Positions 1-6,817 of a stretch of 10,514 bases of DNA are shown one piece after another (the stretch's first letter is position 1; each line of letters starts with the position of its first letter). Made by a program: the position numbers and the translations under genes. This DNA is from Variovorax sp. (GTDB taxonomy: Bacteria; Pseudomonadota; Gammaproteobacteria; Burkholderiales; Burkholderiaceae_C). Location: positions 1 to 10,514 of the forward strand of contig JAQGLP010000266.1 in the NCBI GenBank assembly GCA_028292835.1, in the 5' to 3' direction. The notes under the pieces are model-generated. The model had not been told where the DNA came from. It worked only from the letters and a program-made list of their open reading frames with translations, and searched no databases.

Positions 1-1062
1 GACCACACACGCCGCCTGCAGGGCGCTGGAGCCGGCTTTTTCCCGATGTTCAATCGAAACAAGAAGAGCATCGGCATCGACCTGCATACCGAGGAAGGCG
101 CGAAGACCGCGCGACGGCTCACAGTGACGGCCGATGTGGTGGCCGAGAATTTCAAGCCTGGCACGATGGGGAAGTACGGGCTCGACTATGCGTCGCTGTC
201 CAAGGTCAATCCCCGGATCATCTATGCCAGCCACAAGGGGTTCCTCCCTGGCCCCTATGACCATCGAACCGCGCTGGACGAGGTCGTCCAGATGATGGGT
301 GGCCTCGCCTACATGACCGGCCGACCCGGCGACCCGTTGCGTGCCGGCACCAGCGTCAACGACATCATGGGTGGCCTGTTCGGTGCCATTGCCGTCCTGG
401 GCGCGTTGATCCAGCGCGGAATCACCGGCCACGGCATGGAGGTGCAATCCGCGCTGTACGAGAACAATGTGTTCCTGATGGGACAGCACATGCTGCAGTA
501 CGCGGTCACGGGCAGGCATCCTGCGCCAATGCCGGCCCGCGACAACCCGTGGGCGGTGTATGACGTGTTCACCGTGAAAGACGGCGAGCAGATCTTTCTG
601 GCGGCCGTCAGCGATGCCCAATGGCGGGTGTTCTGCGACGCGCTCGGGTTCGCCGACCTGAAGTCCGAACCGGCGCTTGCCACCAACAACGAGCGCCTCG
701 CGCATCGTCCAAGATTGCTCAAGTCGATCGGTGAGCGCATCGCCCATCGGAGCGCAGCAGAGCTGGCCCAGGTCATGGAAAAAGCCGGACTGCCCTTCGC
801 ACCCATCCGCAAGCCCGAAGACCTCTACGACGACGAGCATCTGCTGGCCACCGGCGGCCTTGCCGATCTGCGCCTGTCCGACGGTCTGAGAGCGGGCGAG
901 ACAGTGAAGACCACGCTCTTTCCCTTCACACTCGAAGGCCGACGCCTGGGAGTGCGCCTGAGCCCGCCAAAGCTGGGGGAGCACACCACAGAGTTGCTGG
1001 AGCAACTGGGGTACAGCAACGTCGAGCTGGAAGGGTTGCGGTCGAGAAACATTGTGCGCTAG
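1..1062 (+). CDS. CaiB/BaiF (class III) CoA-transferase, N-terminus outside window
   Basis: Class III CoA-transferases move CoA from one acyl-CoA to a free carboxylic acid in the cytoplasm. The frame is open from base 1, and the residues before the first ATG (base 46) already read like the family (DHTR, then NRNKKSIGIDL), so that ATG is internal and the true start lies before the window. Visible are 353 residues of a family usually near 400. Family landmarks are VVAENFKPGTMGKYGLDY, where the family has 'ENFRPG...GLGY', the run GTSVNDIMGG containing the likely catalytic aspartate (codon 361-363), and the C-terminal SPPKLGEHT motif. It is the first visible gene of a plus-strand operon; 34 bases separate it from the binding-protein gene. 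The operon suggests activation of an imported organic acid. The family call is firm; the acid and the CoA donor are unknown. Confidence 0.93.
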   Translation, partial: DHTRRLQGAGAGFFPMFNRNKKSIGIDLHTEEGAKTARRLTVTADVVAENFKPGTMGKYGLDYASLSKVNPRIIYASHKGFLPGPYDHRTALDEVVQMMGGLAYMTGRPGDPLRAGTSVNDIMGGLFGAIAVLGALIQRGITGHGMEVQSALYENNVFLMGQHMLQYAVTGRHPAPMPARDNPWAVYDVFTVKDGEQIFLAAVSDAQWRVFCDALGFADLKSEPALATNNERLAHRPRLLKSIGERIAHRSAAELAQVMEKAGLPFAPIRKPEDLYDDEHLLATGGLADLRLSDGLRAGETVKTTLFPFTLEGRRLGVRLSPPKLGEHTTELLEQLGYSNVELEGLRSRNIVR

Positions 1063-1085
1063 GCCGCAGAGACTCTAAAAAACTC

Positions 1086-1090
1086 AGGAG
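1086..1090 (+). promoter_or_regulatory. Ribosome binding site for the Bug protein gene
   Basis: AGGAG lies six bases before the ATG at 1097. It is a strong Shine-Dalgarno match and fixes this start, which also gives a complete signal peptide. Confidence 0.75.
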
Positions 1091-1096
1091 ACAACC

Positions 1097-2083
1097 ATGA
1101 TTTCGCCACAAAACCTCTCACGCCGTTCGATTGTTGTTGCCTCGGCAGCAGCAGTCGCTGTTACCGCCTGGCCTTTCAGCGCCAGCGCCCAGTCCGGCAC
1201 GGTGCGCTTCATTCTGCCCAACGCGACAGGCTCGGGCGTCGATGCCATCACGCGCGCCGCTCAGCCAGCCCTTTCCAGAGCGCTCAACGCTGCCGTGGTC
1301 GTGGAAAACCAGCCCGGCGCGGGCGGAATAGTGGGCCTGCAAACATTGGCGCGTTCGGCGCCCGACGGCAACACGCTGTCGATCGTGTCCAACAACGTGG
1401 TGATTTTTCCGAGCGTGCTCAAGTCGTTGCCCTTCGACATGCCGGGCGACTTCACGCCGATCGCCATCATCGGGGCAACGCCGATGGTGCTGGTGGTCAA
1501 TCCAGCGAAGGTGGCGGCCACCAACAGCAAGGAGTTCATCGCCCTGCTGAAAAGCAAACCGGGCGCGTTGAATTTCGCGTCGGGCGGCAACGGCACCATC
1601 CTGCACTTGGCGACAGAGCTGTTCCTGGAGGAAGCCGGCGTCACGGCCAAGCACATTCCCTATAAGGGCGTTGGACCGATGGTGACCGACCTGATCGGTG
1701 GGCAGGTCGAGTTCGGTACCGTCGCGCTGCCGAGCGTCCAGCCACACATCAAGAGCGGCACCCTGCGCGCGATCGGCATGCTCACCGCGCAGCGTACGCC
1801 GGCCGCACCCGGGGTCCCGACCTTCGTGGAACAGGGGCTTCCGAACCTCGTGGTCGATGCGTGGTTCGCGGTGATCGGCCCCAAGGGCATGAGTGCGGCC
1901 AACGTCAAAAGAGTCCACGAAGCTGTCGTCGCGGCCTTCGCCGATCCGGTCGTCAAGGACGCCATGGCCAAGCAAGGCAATACCATCGCGATCAGCACTC
2001 CTGAACAGGCGAACGCGGCGTTCCGCAGCGAGCTGGCCAAATATGCGGCCTTGGTCAGGAAGGCCGGTATCGAGCCACAGTAA
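1097..2083 (+). CDS. Bug/TctC-family periplasmic solute-binding protein
   Basis: This 328-residue protein belongs to the Bug (TctC) family, periplasmic receptors that bind carboxylates or small aromatics for tripartite tricarboxylate transporters or sensing. The N-terminus is an export signal: SRRS at residues 8-11 followed by an Ala/Val-rich hydrophobic stretch and an Ala-Ser-Ala cleavage site near residue 31. The twin arginines make Tat export possible, though Sec is equally plausible. Mature-protein landmarks are ENQPGAGGIVG, the DFTPIAIIG region, NFASGGNGT followed by HLATELF, HIPYKGVGPMVTDLIGGQVEFG, and the late APGVPTFVEQGLP motif. Length is normal for the family. It sits 34 bases after the CoA-transferase and 31 bases before the GST, so it probably delivers the acid processed by this operon. 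No membrane subunits (TctA/TctB) are present in the window, which is common for Bug genes. The ligand cannot be predicted. Confidence 0.95.
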   Translation: MISPQNLSRRSIVVASAAAVAVTAWPFSASAQSGTVRFILPNATGSGVDAITRAAQPALSRALNAAVVVENQPGAGGIVGLQTLARSAPDGNTLSIVSNNVVIFPSVLKSLPFDMPGDFTPIAIIGATPMVLVVNPAKVAATNSKEFIALLKSKPGALNFASGGNGTILHLATELFLEEAGVTAKHIPYKGVGPMVTDLIGGQVEFGTVALPSVQPHIKSGTLRAIGMLTAQRTPAAPGVPTFVEQGLPNLVVDAWFAVIGPKGMSAANVKRVHEAVVAAFADPVVKDAMAKQGNTIAISTPEQANAAFRSELAKYAALVRKAGIEPQ

Positions 2084-2114
2084 GTGCGGTCAAGCAGCAC
2101 GATCTGGAACGGAA

Positions 2115-2783
2115 ATGATCACCCTGTACCACTGTGTCAGCGCGCGTTCATTTCGTCCGCTGTGGGCGCTTGAAGAGATTGGCGTTCCCTATCGACTCGC
2201 GATGCTGCCGTTCCCTCCGAGAGCGCTCGCGTGCCGGTTCCTGGACATCAATCCTTTGGGTACCGTTCCGGTCTTGTTCCACGATGGCGTGCGCATGACC
2301 GAATCCGCAGCCATCTGCCAATACCTCGCGTCTCGATTCTCGCCGGGCAGGCTCGATGTCAGCGTCAACGAAGCCGCGTACGGCGCGTACCTCAACTACC
2401 TGCATTTCGGCGAGGCGACCTTGACGGTCCCGCAGACGCTGATCTTGCGGTATGCACATTTCGAAGTGGGAGATCGTCGTCAGCCGCAAGTCGCCCAGGA
2501 CTACGAACAATGGTTTCTTTCACGCCTGCGGTCCCTCGAGCCTTTATTGACCGAGCAGCAGTACTTATGCGCCGACCGTTTTACCGCGGCGGACATATCG
2601 GTCGGTTATGCGCTGCTGCTTGCCCGGCATCTTGGTCTGGAGCCACGCTTCACGCCATCGGTAGCGGCCTACTGGCAGCGGCTGCGGTCGCGCCCTGGCT
2701 ATCAGTCGGCATTGGCTGCGCAGACCCAGGCAGCCAATGAGCAAGGGGTCCCGTCGATCCCGTCACCGGATATTCGGCCGTGA
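2115..2783 (+). CDS. Glutathione S-transferase family protein
   Basis: A 222-residue cytosolic GST-fold protein of normal family length. The open frame extends upstream, but the ATG at 2115 is chosen because it begins the thioredoxin-fold strand (ITLYH), leaves the binding-protein gene intact and follows a GGAACGGA stretch. The N-terminal domain has the SARSFRP segment (residues 9-15) where the catalytic Ser/Thr usually lies, the cis-proline at residue 52 (TVPVLF) and the glutathione-binding TESAAI motif at residues 62-67. The helical C-terminal domain has the conserved N-capping box T157-A-A-D160. Some GSTs in catabolic operons act as glutathione-dependent isomerases or lyases (maleylpyruvate and maleylacetoacetate isomerases), so a catalytic step is possible, but nothing identifies its substrate. 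Its stop overlaps the GTG start of the next gene by four bases, which predicts translational coupling. Confidence 0.92.
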   Translation: MITLYHCVSARSFRPLWALEEIGVPYRLAMLPFPPRALACRFLDINPLGTVPVLFHDGVRMTESAAICQYLASRFSPGRLDVSVNEAAYGAYLNYLHFGEATLTVPQTLILRYAHFEVGDRRQPQVAQDYEQWFLSRLRSLEPLLTEQQYLCADRFTAADISVGYALLLARHLGLEPRFTPSVAAYWQRLRSRPGYQSALAAQTQAANEQGVPSIPSPDIRP

Positions 2784-4756
2784 ACACGGGCTGCTTGTTC
2801 AAGGGGCCGGTGCTGTTCCTTTCGCAGTCGGCCGATGTTGTTGTGCGCTGCCTCAACGGGGAGCGCCTTGGCCTGGCCCAAGCCCAACCGTTGCGCGATG
2901 ACGTCTCGACCGACGAGATCACGCCGCTGACCAGCCTCACGCACTACGACGACAAGCTGGGTCGCTATCCCTACACCGGATTCAGGGCCGGTAACGCCCT
3001 GCCTCTCGGGATCGATGCGGTCCGCCAAGCGCAGGTGGACGTGGTCGTCGGCGGCAAACGCTACGGAAAAGGCTCCTCGCGCGAGCACAGCCCGGCTGCG
3101 GAAAGGCTCGCTGGCGTGCGGCTGGTGATCGCCGAAAGCTTCGAACGCATCTACCGTCAGAACGCAGACAACATCGGCCTCTTCACATCCACCGATTTCC
3201 GGCTGCTCGAACGCATCGCGGCCGGCGAGACCATCCCCCTCGATGACCTGGTTGCGGACCGCGACACGTTGGCAGCGGCGATTCTCAAGAGCGGCGGACT
3301 GTTGCGATTTGGCCAGCACTTCATGCGCAGCATCGAGGCCGTCACCGACCAGGACGACGCCAAGCCCCGCACATTGTTCGAAAAAATCGTTGCGCGGCAC
3401 GCGCTTGCCACCGAGCTGACGGCCGCACATCCTGCGCCTGGCGACGGTGCCTTTGTGCGCGCCGACTGGCGCTTTATCCATGAGTACTACACCGGCATGG
3501 CGGCGCACATGCTGCAGTCGGTATTTGGGGACCCGCTTGCCCTGCAGCAGCCGACCTCGATCGTGGTGTTCGAAGACCATACTTCGTATGTCGAGGAGAG
3601 TCCGGCCCACGTGCGCGGCGGCTTGGTGCCCAACATCCACCGCATGGTCGAAGCGCAGCGCCGATTTGCATCGCGCCACGGGCTGATTTCACACCGCACC
3701 CTGACAGAGGTGGAGGCCGCGCACGACGATGGCAGCAACGTCGCCGGGATCTCGCACGCGATGATGGCCGAGCATTACGCGCTTCCCGGACAAGTGGTGG
3801 TCGGCACTGACTCACACACGCCGCACAGCGGCGCGCTGGGCTGCGTGGCCTTCGGTGTCGGGACCACCGACATGGCAAACGCGTTTGTCACCGGCGCGGT
3901 GCGGCTCACAGTGCCGCAGCAGCTGCGGGTCGTGCTCGACGGCACACTGCGGCCGGGCGTCACCGCGAAGGACGTCGTGCTGCATCTGCTCGCGCTACCG
4001 GCAATTCGCGCCGGCGAAGGCCTGGGCAAGGTGTTCGAATTCTGCGGAGACGCGATGGCGCAGCTAAGCACTGACGAACGCGCCACGCTCACCAACATGA
4101 CCGCCGAGCTTGGCGGCTTTACCGGCATCGTCGCGCCCGATGCCGAGACCCTGCGCTTCCTACGCGAGCGGCGTGGCGTGGATTTTTGCCTTGAGCCCTG
4201 GATGCGCAGCGACGAGGGCGCGATCTATGCCCAGACGATCCGGATCGATTGCACCGCAGTGCCGCCCATGGTCGCCGCGCCGGGCGACCCGGGCAACGGC
4301 ATCCCTCTGACTGAAGTGGCGCGGCCTGTGCGCATCGACATCGCTTACGGCGGCTCCTGCACGGCCGGCAAGCGCGAGGACTTCGATCATTACCATGCGG
4401 TGCTGCGCTGGGCTGCCGACCGCGGCCTGACCGTCTCGACGGGTGTCGAGCTGTTTCTGCAGTTCGGCACGACCGCCGTGCGCGATCATTGCATCGCCAT
4501 GAACTACATGGACGCCTTCGAACGGGCCGGCGCGCGCATGTTGGAGCCTTCGTGCGGCGCCTGTGGCAACTGCGGTCCTGGAGGGTCCAGCCGGCCCGAC
4601 CAAGTCACTGTCAGCGCCATCAACCGCAACTTCCCTGGACGTGGCGGCCCCGGTCAAGTCTGGCTTGCCAGCCCGCCCACGGTGGCAGCGAGCGCCATCG
4701 CAGGCGAACTGGTGTCTTTCGACGAATTAAAGCGGCGCCACGCTCAACCCCAGTGA
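2780..4756 (+). CDS. Aconitase-superfamily hydro-lyase, swivel domain fused ahead of the catalytic [4Fe-4S] domain
   Basis: This 658-residue protein joins both parts of a 3-isopropylmalate-dehydratase-like enzyme, small-subunit part first. Residues about 20-170 form the swivel domain, with DDVSTDEITP (40-49) and GKGSSREH (96-103), as in LeuD. From about residue 197 (RTLFEKIVARHA, as at a LeuC start) comes the large domain, with the D344-S-H active-site motif. Cluster-ligand cysteines are C527 in GGSCTAGK and C592 and C595 in EPSCGACGNCGPG, with an additional C598. NRNFPGR (615-621) and the SPPTVAASAIAGE tail are also family-typical. Such enzymes isomerise hydroxy-di/tricarboxylates by dehydration and rehydration in the cytoplasm. 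The start is a GTG overlapping the GST stop (GTGA). AcnB also has a swivel before the catalytic domain, but adds an N-terminal HEAT-like domain that is absent here. SCTA replaces the usual SCTN. This is probably not the LeuCD of leucine synthesis; the context suggests catabolism of an organic acid. Confidence 0.92.
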   Translation: MNTGCLFKGPVLFLSQSADVVVRCLNGERLGLAQAQPLRDDVSTDEITPLTSLTHYDDKLGRYPYTGFRAGNALPLGIDAVRQAQVDVVVGGKRYGKGSSREHSPAAERLAGVRLVIAESFERIYRQNADNIGLFTSTDFRLLERIAAGETIPLDDLVADRDTLAAAILKSGGLLRFGQHFMRSIEAVTDQDDAKPRTLFEKIVARHALATELTAAHPAPGDGAFVRADWRFIHEYYTGMAAHMLQSVFGDPLALQQPTSIVVFEDHTSYVEESPAHVRGGLVPNIHRMVEAQRRFASRHGLISHRTLTEVEAAHDDGSNVAGISHAMMAEHYALPGQVVVGTDSHTPHSGALGCVAFGVGTTDMANAFVTGAVRLTVPQQLRVVLDGTLRPGVTAKDVVLHLLALPAIRAGEGLGKVFEFCGDAMAQLSTDERATLTNMTAELGGFTGIVAPDAETLRFLRERRGVDFCLEPWMRSDEGAIYAQTIRIDCTAVPPMVAAPGDPGNGIPLTEVARPVRIDIAYGGSCTAGKREDFDHYHAVLRWAADRGLTVSTGVELFLQFGTTAVRDHCIAMNYMDAFERAGARMLEPSCGACGNCGPGGSSRPDQVTVSAINRNFPGRGGPGQVWLASPPTVAASAIAGELVSFDELKRRHAQPQ

Positions 4757-4847
4757 CCTGCTCGGTTTAATCGAGCCGGCCGAGCTTGCCGCGCTGCTCG
4801 GCGCCCTGAACGCGGGCCACGGCATCAACCTCTGCCTTCGGCTTTAA
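4731..4847 (+). other. Coding-like open frame in the convergent spacer, possible gene remnant
   Basis: After an in-frame stop at 4728-4730, a 38-codon frame reads to a TAA at 4845-4847. It overlaps the end of the aconitase-like gene in another frame and has no ATG. Its codons are rich in G/C third positions, and the translation (GLIEPAELAALLGALNAGH, ending LCLRL) looks like a helical protein tail. I do not recognise it. It may be the 3' remnant of a lost gene, a shifted extension of the upstream gene, or chance. The spacer also contains two weak inverted repeats: GCTCG/CGAGC at 4760-4776 and CCGAGC/GCTCGG at 4780-4801. Neither is followed by a T-run, so no intrinsic terminator is called. Confidence 0.25.
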
Positions 4848-4851
4848 CAAG

Positions 4852-5937
4852 CTACCGGTAAGTTGCCGCGTGCTGCAGCCGTGCCGGAAGAATGTCGAGC
4901 ACCTGTTCCGACGGCCGGCACAGCCGCGCACCGAGCGGGGTGACGACGATCGGCCGGTTGATCAGGACCGGGTGCGCGACCATGAAGTCCAGCAACTGGT
5001 CGTCGCTCCATTTCGCGTTGCCGAGGTCGAGCTCGTCGTAGCATGTGCCTTTCTGGCGCAGCAGGCCGCGCACCGGAAGGTCCATGGCCTGGACCAGCGC
5101 ACGCAGCCGCTCGCGCGTGGGCGGCGTCTTCAGGTATTCGACGATCTCGGGCTCGATGCCGTTCGCGCGGATCAGCGCCAGGACGTTGCGCGAGGTGCCG
5201 CAGGCGGGGTTGTGCAGGATGGTGGCGTCGGTCATGGGTGGCAGGCTTTCTTCAGGTTGCGGCGGCGTGCGCTGCATCCACGCGAACAGCGCGAGGGCCA
5301 GCGCCGCACCCGCCAGCTGGGACAGGATGAAGGCCGGCACATCGACCGGCCGGATGCCGGTGAAGGTGTCGGTGAGCGATCGCGCCAGCGTGCCGGCCGG
5401 GTTGGAAAAGGACCCCGAGCCGGTGAACCAGATGGCCGCCACGATATAGCAGCCGACGGCGGCCGGCACCGCCTCGGGTTTGGTCTTGATCAAGTGCAGG
5501 GTGATCGTCATCAGGCCGAACGCCGCGACCAGCTCGCTCAGCCACTGGGAGAGGCCGGTGTGGACTTGCGTCGCGCTCTGGGCGACAGGCAGCCCGAACA
5601 TGGCCTGCGCCAGCATCACGCCCGCGCAGGCGCCCGCGACCTGCGCCACCAGGTAGAGCGCGGCCGTGGGAGCGCTGCACCGCTTGAGTGCCCACTCCAT
5701 CAGGCTGACCAGCGGATTGAGGTGCCCGCCGGACACCGGCGCGAAGCTCGCGATCAGCACGCCCAGCACCAGGCCGCTGGCCAGGCTGTTGGCCAGCAGG
5801 GCGAGCGCCAGGTTGCCGCCGGCCAGGCGCTCGGAGCCGATGCCCGAGCCGACCACGGTGGCGAGCAGCAGCGCGGTGCCGACGAATTCGGCGGCCAGCG
5901 CACGGCGCAGCGCCGCCGGCGAAGGCTTCAGCGCCAT
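4852..5937 (-). CDS. Aquaglyceroporin (MIP family) fused to glutaredoxin-type arsenate reductase ArsC
   Basis: A 361-residue fusion of two complete modules. Residues 1-223 form a MIP channel with six hydrophobic segments and the two half-helix motifs: N74-P-L, where NPA is usual, and N179-P-A followed by GTLARS. Residues 235-361 form a glutaredoxin-dependent arsenate reductase. Counting M235 as ArsC residue 1, the catalytic cysteine of HNPACGTSR (C246) falls at position 12, and R294, R328 and R341 fall at 60, 94 and 107, exactly the plasmid R773 ArsC residues. ArsC reduces arsenate to arsenite in the cytoplasm; aquaglyceroporins conduct As(OH)3, so the product could leave through the attached channel. 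The linker (residues 224-234) is short. The ATG at 5937 overlaps the ribH stop by ten bases, so translation is probably coupled. Channel-ArsC fusions are known in actinobacteria with a different ArsC type. No arsR, arsB/acr3 or arsH is seen nearby. Confidence 0.93.
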   Translation of the reverse strand: MALKPSPAALRRALAAEFVGTALLLATVVGSGIGSERLAGGNLALALLANSLASGLVLGVLIASFAPVSGGHLNPLVSLMEWALKRCSAPTAALYLVAQVAGACAGVMLAQAMFGLPVAQSATQVHTGLSQWLSELVAAFGLMTITLHLIKTKPEAVPAAVGCYIVAAIWFTGSGSFSNPAGTLARSLTDTFTGIRPVDVPAFILSQLAGAALALALFAWMQRTPPQPEESLPPMTDATILHNPACGTSRNVLALIRANGIEPEIVEYLKTPPTRERLRALVQAMDLPVRGLLRQKGTCYDELDLGNAKWSDDQLLDFMVAHPVLINRPIVVTPLGARLCRPSEQVLDILPARLQHAATYR

Positions 5938-6488
5938 GGCTCGCTTTGTCCGGCCGGACGGGTCGAGGCGGCCGGGCTCGCAGCCAGCATCGCGTCGATC
6001 CTGCGCAGTCCGGCCAGTGTCTTGACGCAGGCATCGGCCGCTTCCGTGCCCTTGACCGCGAAATGCCGGTGGAAGTACTTGCGGTGCTCCGCATGCTCAT
6101 GGAAGTGGTGCGGCGTCAGCACCGCCGACAGGACCGGCACGCCGGTTTCGAGCTGCAGCGACATCAGCGCGCCGACCACCGTGCCGGCCACGAACTCGTG
6201 GCGGTAGATGCCGCCGTCGACCACCAGCGCGCAGGCGACGATGGCGCCATAGCGGCCCGACAGCGCCAGGCGCTTGGCCTGCAGCGGAATCTCGAAGGCG
6301 CCCGGCACGTCGATCACGTCGATGCGCTCCTGCGGAAAGCCCTGGCGCTCCATTTCGGCGAGGAAGGCGTCGCGGGCCTGGTGCACGATGTCCGAATGCC
6401 ATTGCGCTTCGACGAAGGCCACGCGCGCAGGTCCGGAAGACCCCGGCGCCGGCGGGGTGGAAAGGGGAAGGTCGTTGATCTGACTCAT
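5928..6488 (-). CDS. ribH: 6,7-dimethyl-8-ribityllumazine synthase, type II (RibH2-like)
   Basis: Lumazine synthase condenses 5-amino-6-ribitylaminouracil with 3,4-dihydroxy-2-butanone 4-phosphate, the penultimate step of riboflavin synthesis. The 186-residue protein has AFVEAQWHSDIV near residue 24, V61-PGAFEIP in the substrate site, and VVDGGIYRHEFVA (89-101) containing the region of the catalytic histidine. The block TPHHFHEHAEH (125-135) followed by FHRHFAVKGTEAA (139-151) is characteristic of type II enzymes such as Brucella RibH2, and differs from the housekeeping type I enzymes. The tail after residue 168 is longer than usual and Ala/Ser/Pro-rich, ending in the overlap with the next gene. 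The ATG at 6488 is supported by an AGAGG site and the upstream FMN riboswitch. No other riboflavin gene is in the window, so this may be a second paralogue, as RibH2 often is. Confidence 0.94.
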   Translation of the reverse strand: MSQINDLPLSTPPAPGSSGPARVAFVEAQWHSDIVHQARDAFLAEMERQGFPQERIDVIDVPGAFEIPLQAKRLALSGRYGAIVACALVVDGGIYRHEFVAGTVVGALMSLQLETGVPVLSAVLTPHHFHEHAEHRKYFHRHFAVKGTEAADACVKTLAGLRRIDAMLAASPAASTRPAGQSEPWR

Positions 6489-6494
6489 GGCATG

Positions 6495-6499
6495 CCTCT
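6495..6499 (-). promoter_or_regulatory. Ribosome binding site for ribH, within a self-complementary segment
   Basis: AGAGG on the minus strand lies six bases before the ribH ATG. It sits in CTCTAGAG, and the next bases are GGCATGCC; both are palindromes, so the site could be hidden in RNA structure. This fits translational control by the upstream riboswitch, but that is inference. Confidence 0.6.
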
Positions 6500-6584
6500 A
6501 GAGAACAGGGTTTCCTGAATCAGGGCGCACGCGACCGCAGCCTCGGCCGCACGACGAAGCGCGCACGGTCAAGCCAGCGGAAAC

Positions 6585-6736
6585 GCGCTCTCTTTCATCC
6601 GGACTGTGACCGTCGGCTTCGGAATCTCACCGAATCTGCTGACCCTGCCGGCGCACGGCGCGGCAGGCGCTCGCGGGCTTGTGCGAACGAATCGCCATCA
6701 CCGCCGGTGGAGAGTTTCACCCCGCCCTGAGAACGC
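6585..6736 (-). promoter_or_regulatory. FMN riboswitch (RFN element)
   Basis: Read on the minus strand, this stretch matches the RFN aptamer. It starts with AGGGCGGGGTGAAA, then ACCGGCGGTGATGGCGATT, AGCCCGCGAGCGCC, CAGCAGATTCGGTGAGATTC, CGAAGCCGACGGTCACAG, and ends TCCGGATGAAAGAGAG. The closing stem P1 can be written out: GCGTTCTC (6729-6736) pairs over eight positions, one of them G-U, with GAGAGCGC (6585-6592). FMN binding to such elements lowers expression of riboflavin synthesis and transport genes. About 96 bases separate the aptamer from the ribH start. I see no hairpin followed by a U-run there, so control is more likely at translation initiation, as is common in proteobacteria. The downstream aquaglyceroporin-ArsC gene should lie in the same transcript. 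Confidence 0.96.
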
Positions 6737-6767
6737 TTGGGCTGCCGCCGAGGCCGCAGCCGTGCGA

Positions 6768-6773
6768 ATTCTA
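6768..6773 (-). promoter_or_regulatory. Candidate -10 box for the riboswitch-ribH transcript
   Basis: TAGAAT on the minus strand differs from TATAAT at one base and lies about 31 bases upstream of the aptamer's P1 stem, a sensible place for a promoter. I found no good -35 hexamer at 16-18 bases, so this is weak. The spacer between the isomerase stop (6818) and the aptamer is where this operon's promoter is expected. Confidence 0.25.
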
Positions 6774-6817
6774 AGCAAGCTGCCGGGGGCCGCTGTCCTG
6801 CAGGCGTCATTTGCCGC

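Noticed and set aside
1893..2114. Upstream extension of the GST reading frame
   Set aside because: The extra residues are Arg/Ser/Pro-rich shadow sequence inside the Bug gene, and the thioredoxin fold begins right after the ATG at 2115.
2702..3679. 325-codon minus-strand open frame opposite the aconitase-like gene
   Set aside because: No motif is recognisable, and the plus-strand gene has strong conserved motifs throughout this stretch.
4757..4851. Intrinsic terminator between the convergent operons
   Set aside because: The two short inverted repeats are weak and no T-run follows either on the relevant strand.
4870..6207. 445-codon plus-strand open frame opposite the channel-ArsC fusion and ribH
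   Set aside because: The translation is Arg/Gln/Gly/His-rich without family motifs, and the opposite strand encodes two clearly recognisable proteins. It is a shadow of GC-rich coding DNA.
6489..6584. Rho-independent terminator as the riboswitch expression platform
   Set aside because: Short complementary pairs exist (for example GACCG/CGGTC), but no stable stem followed by a U-run is visible, so translational control is preferred.
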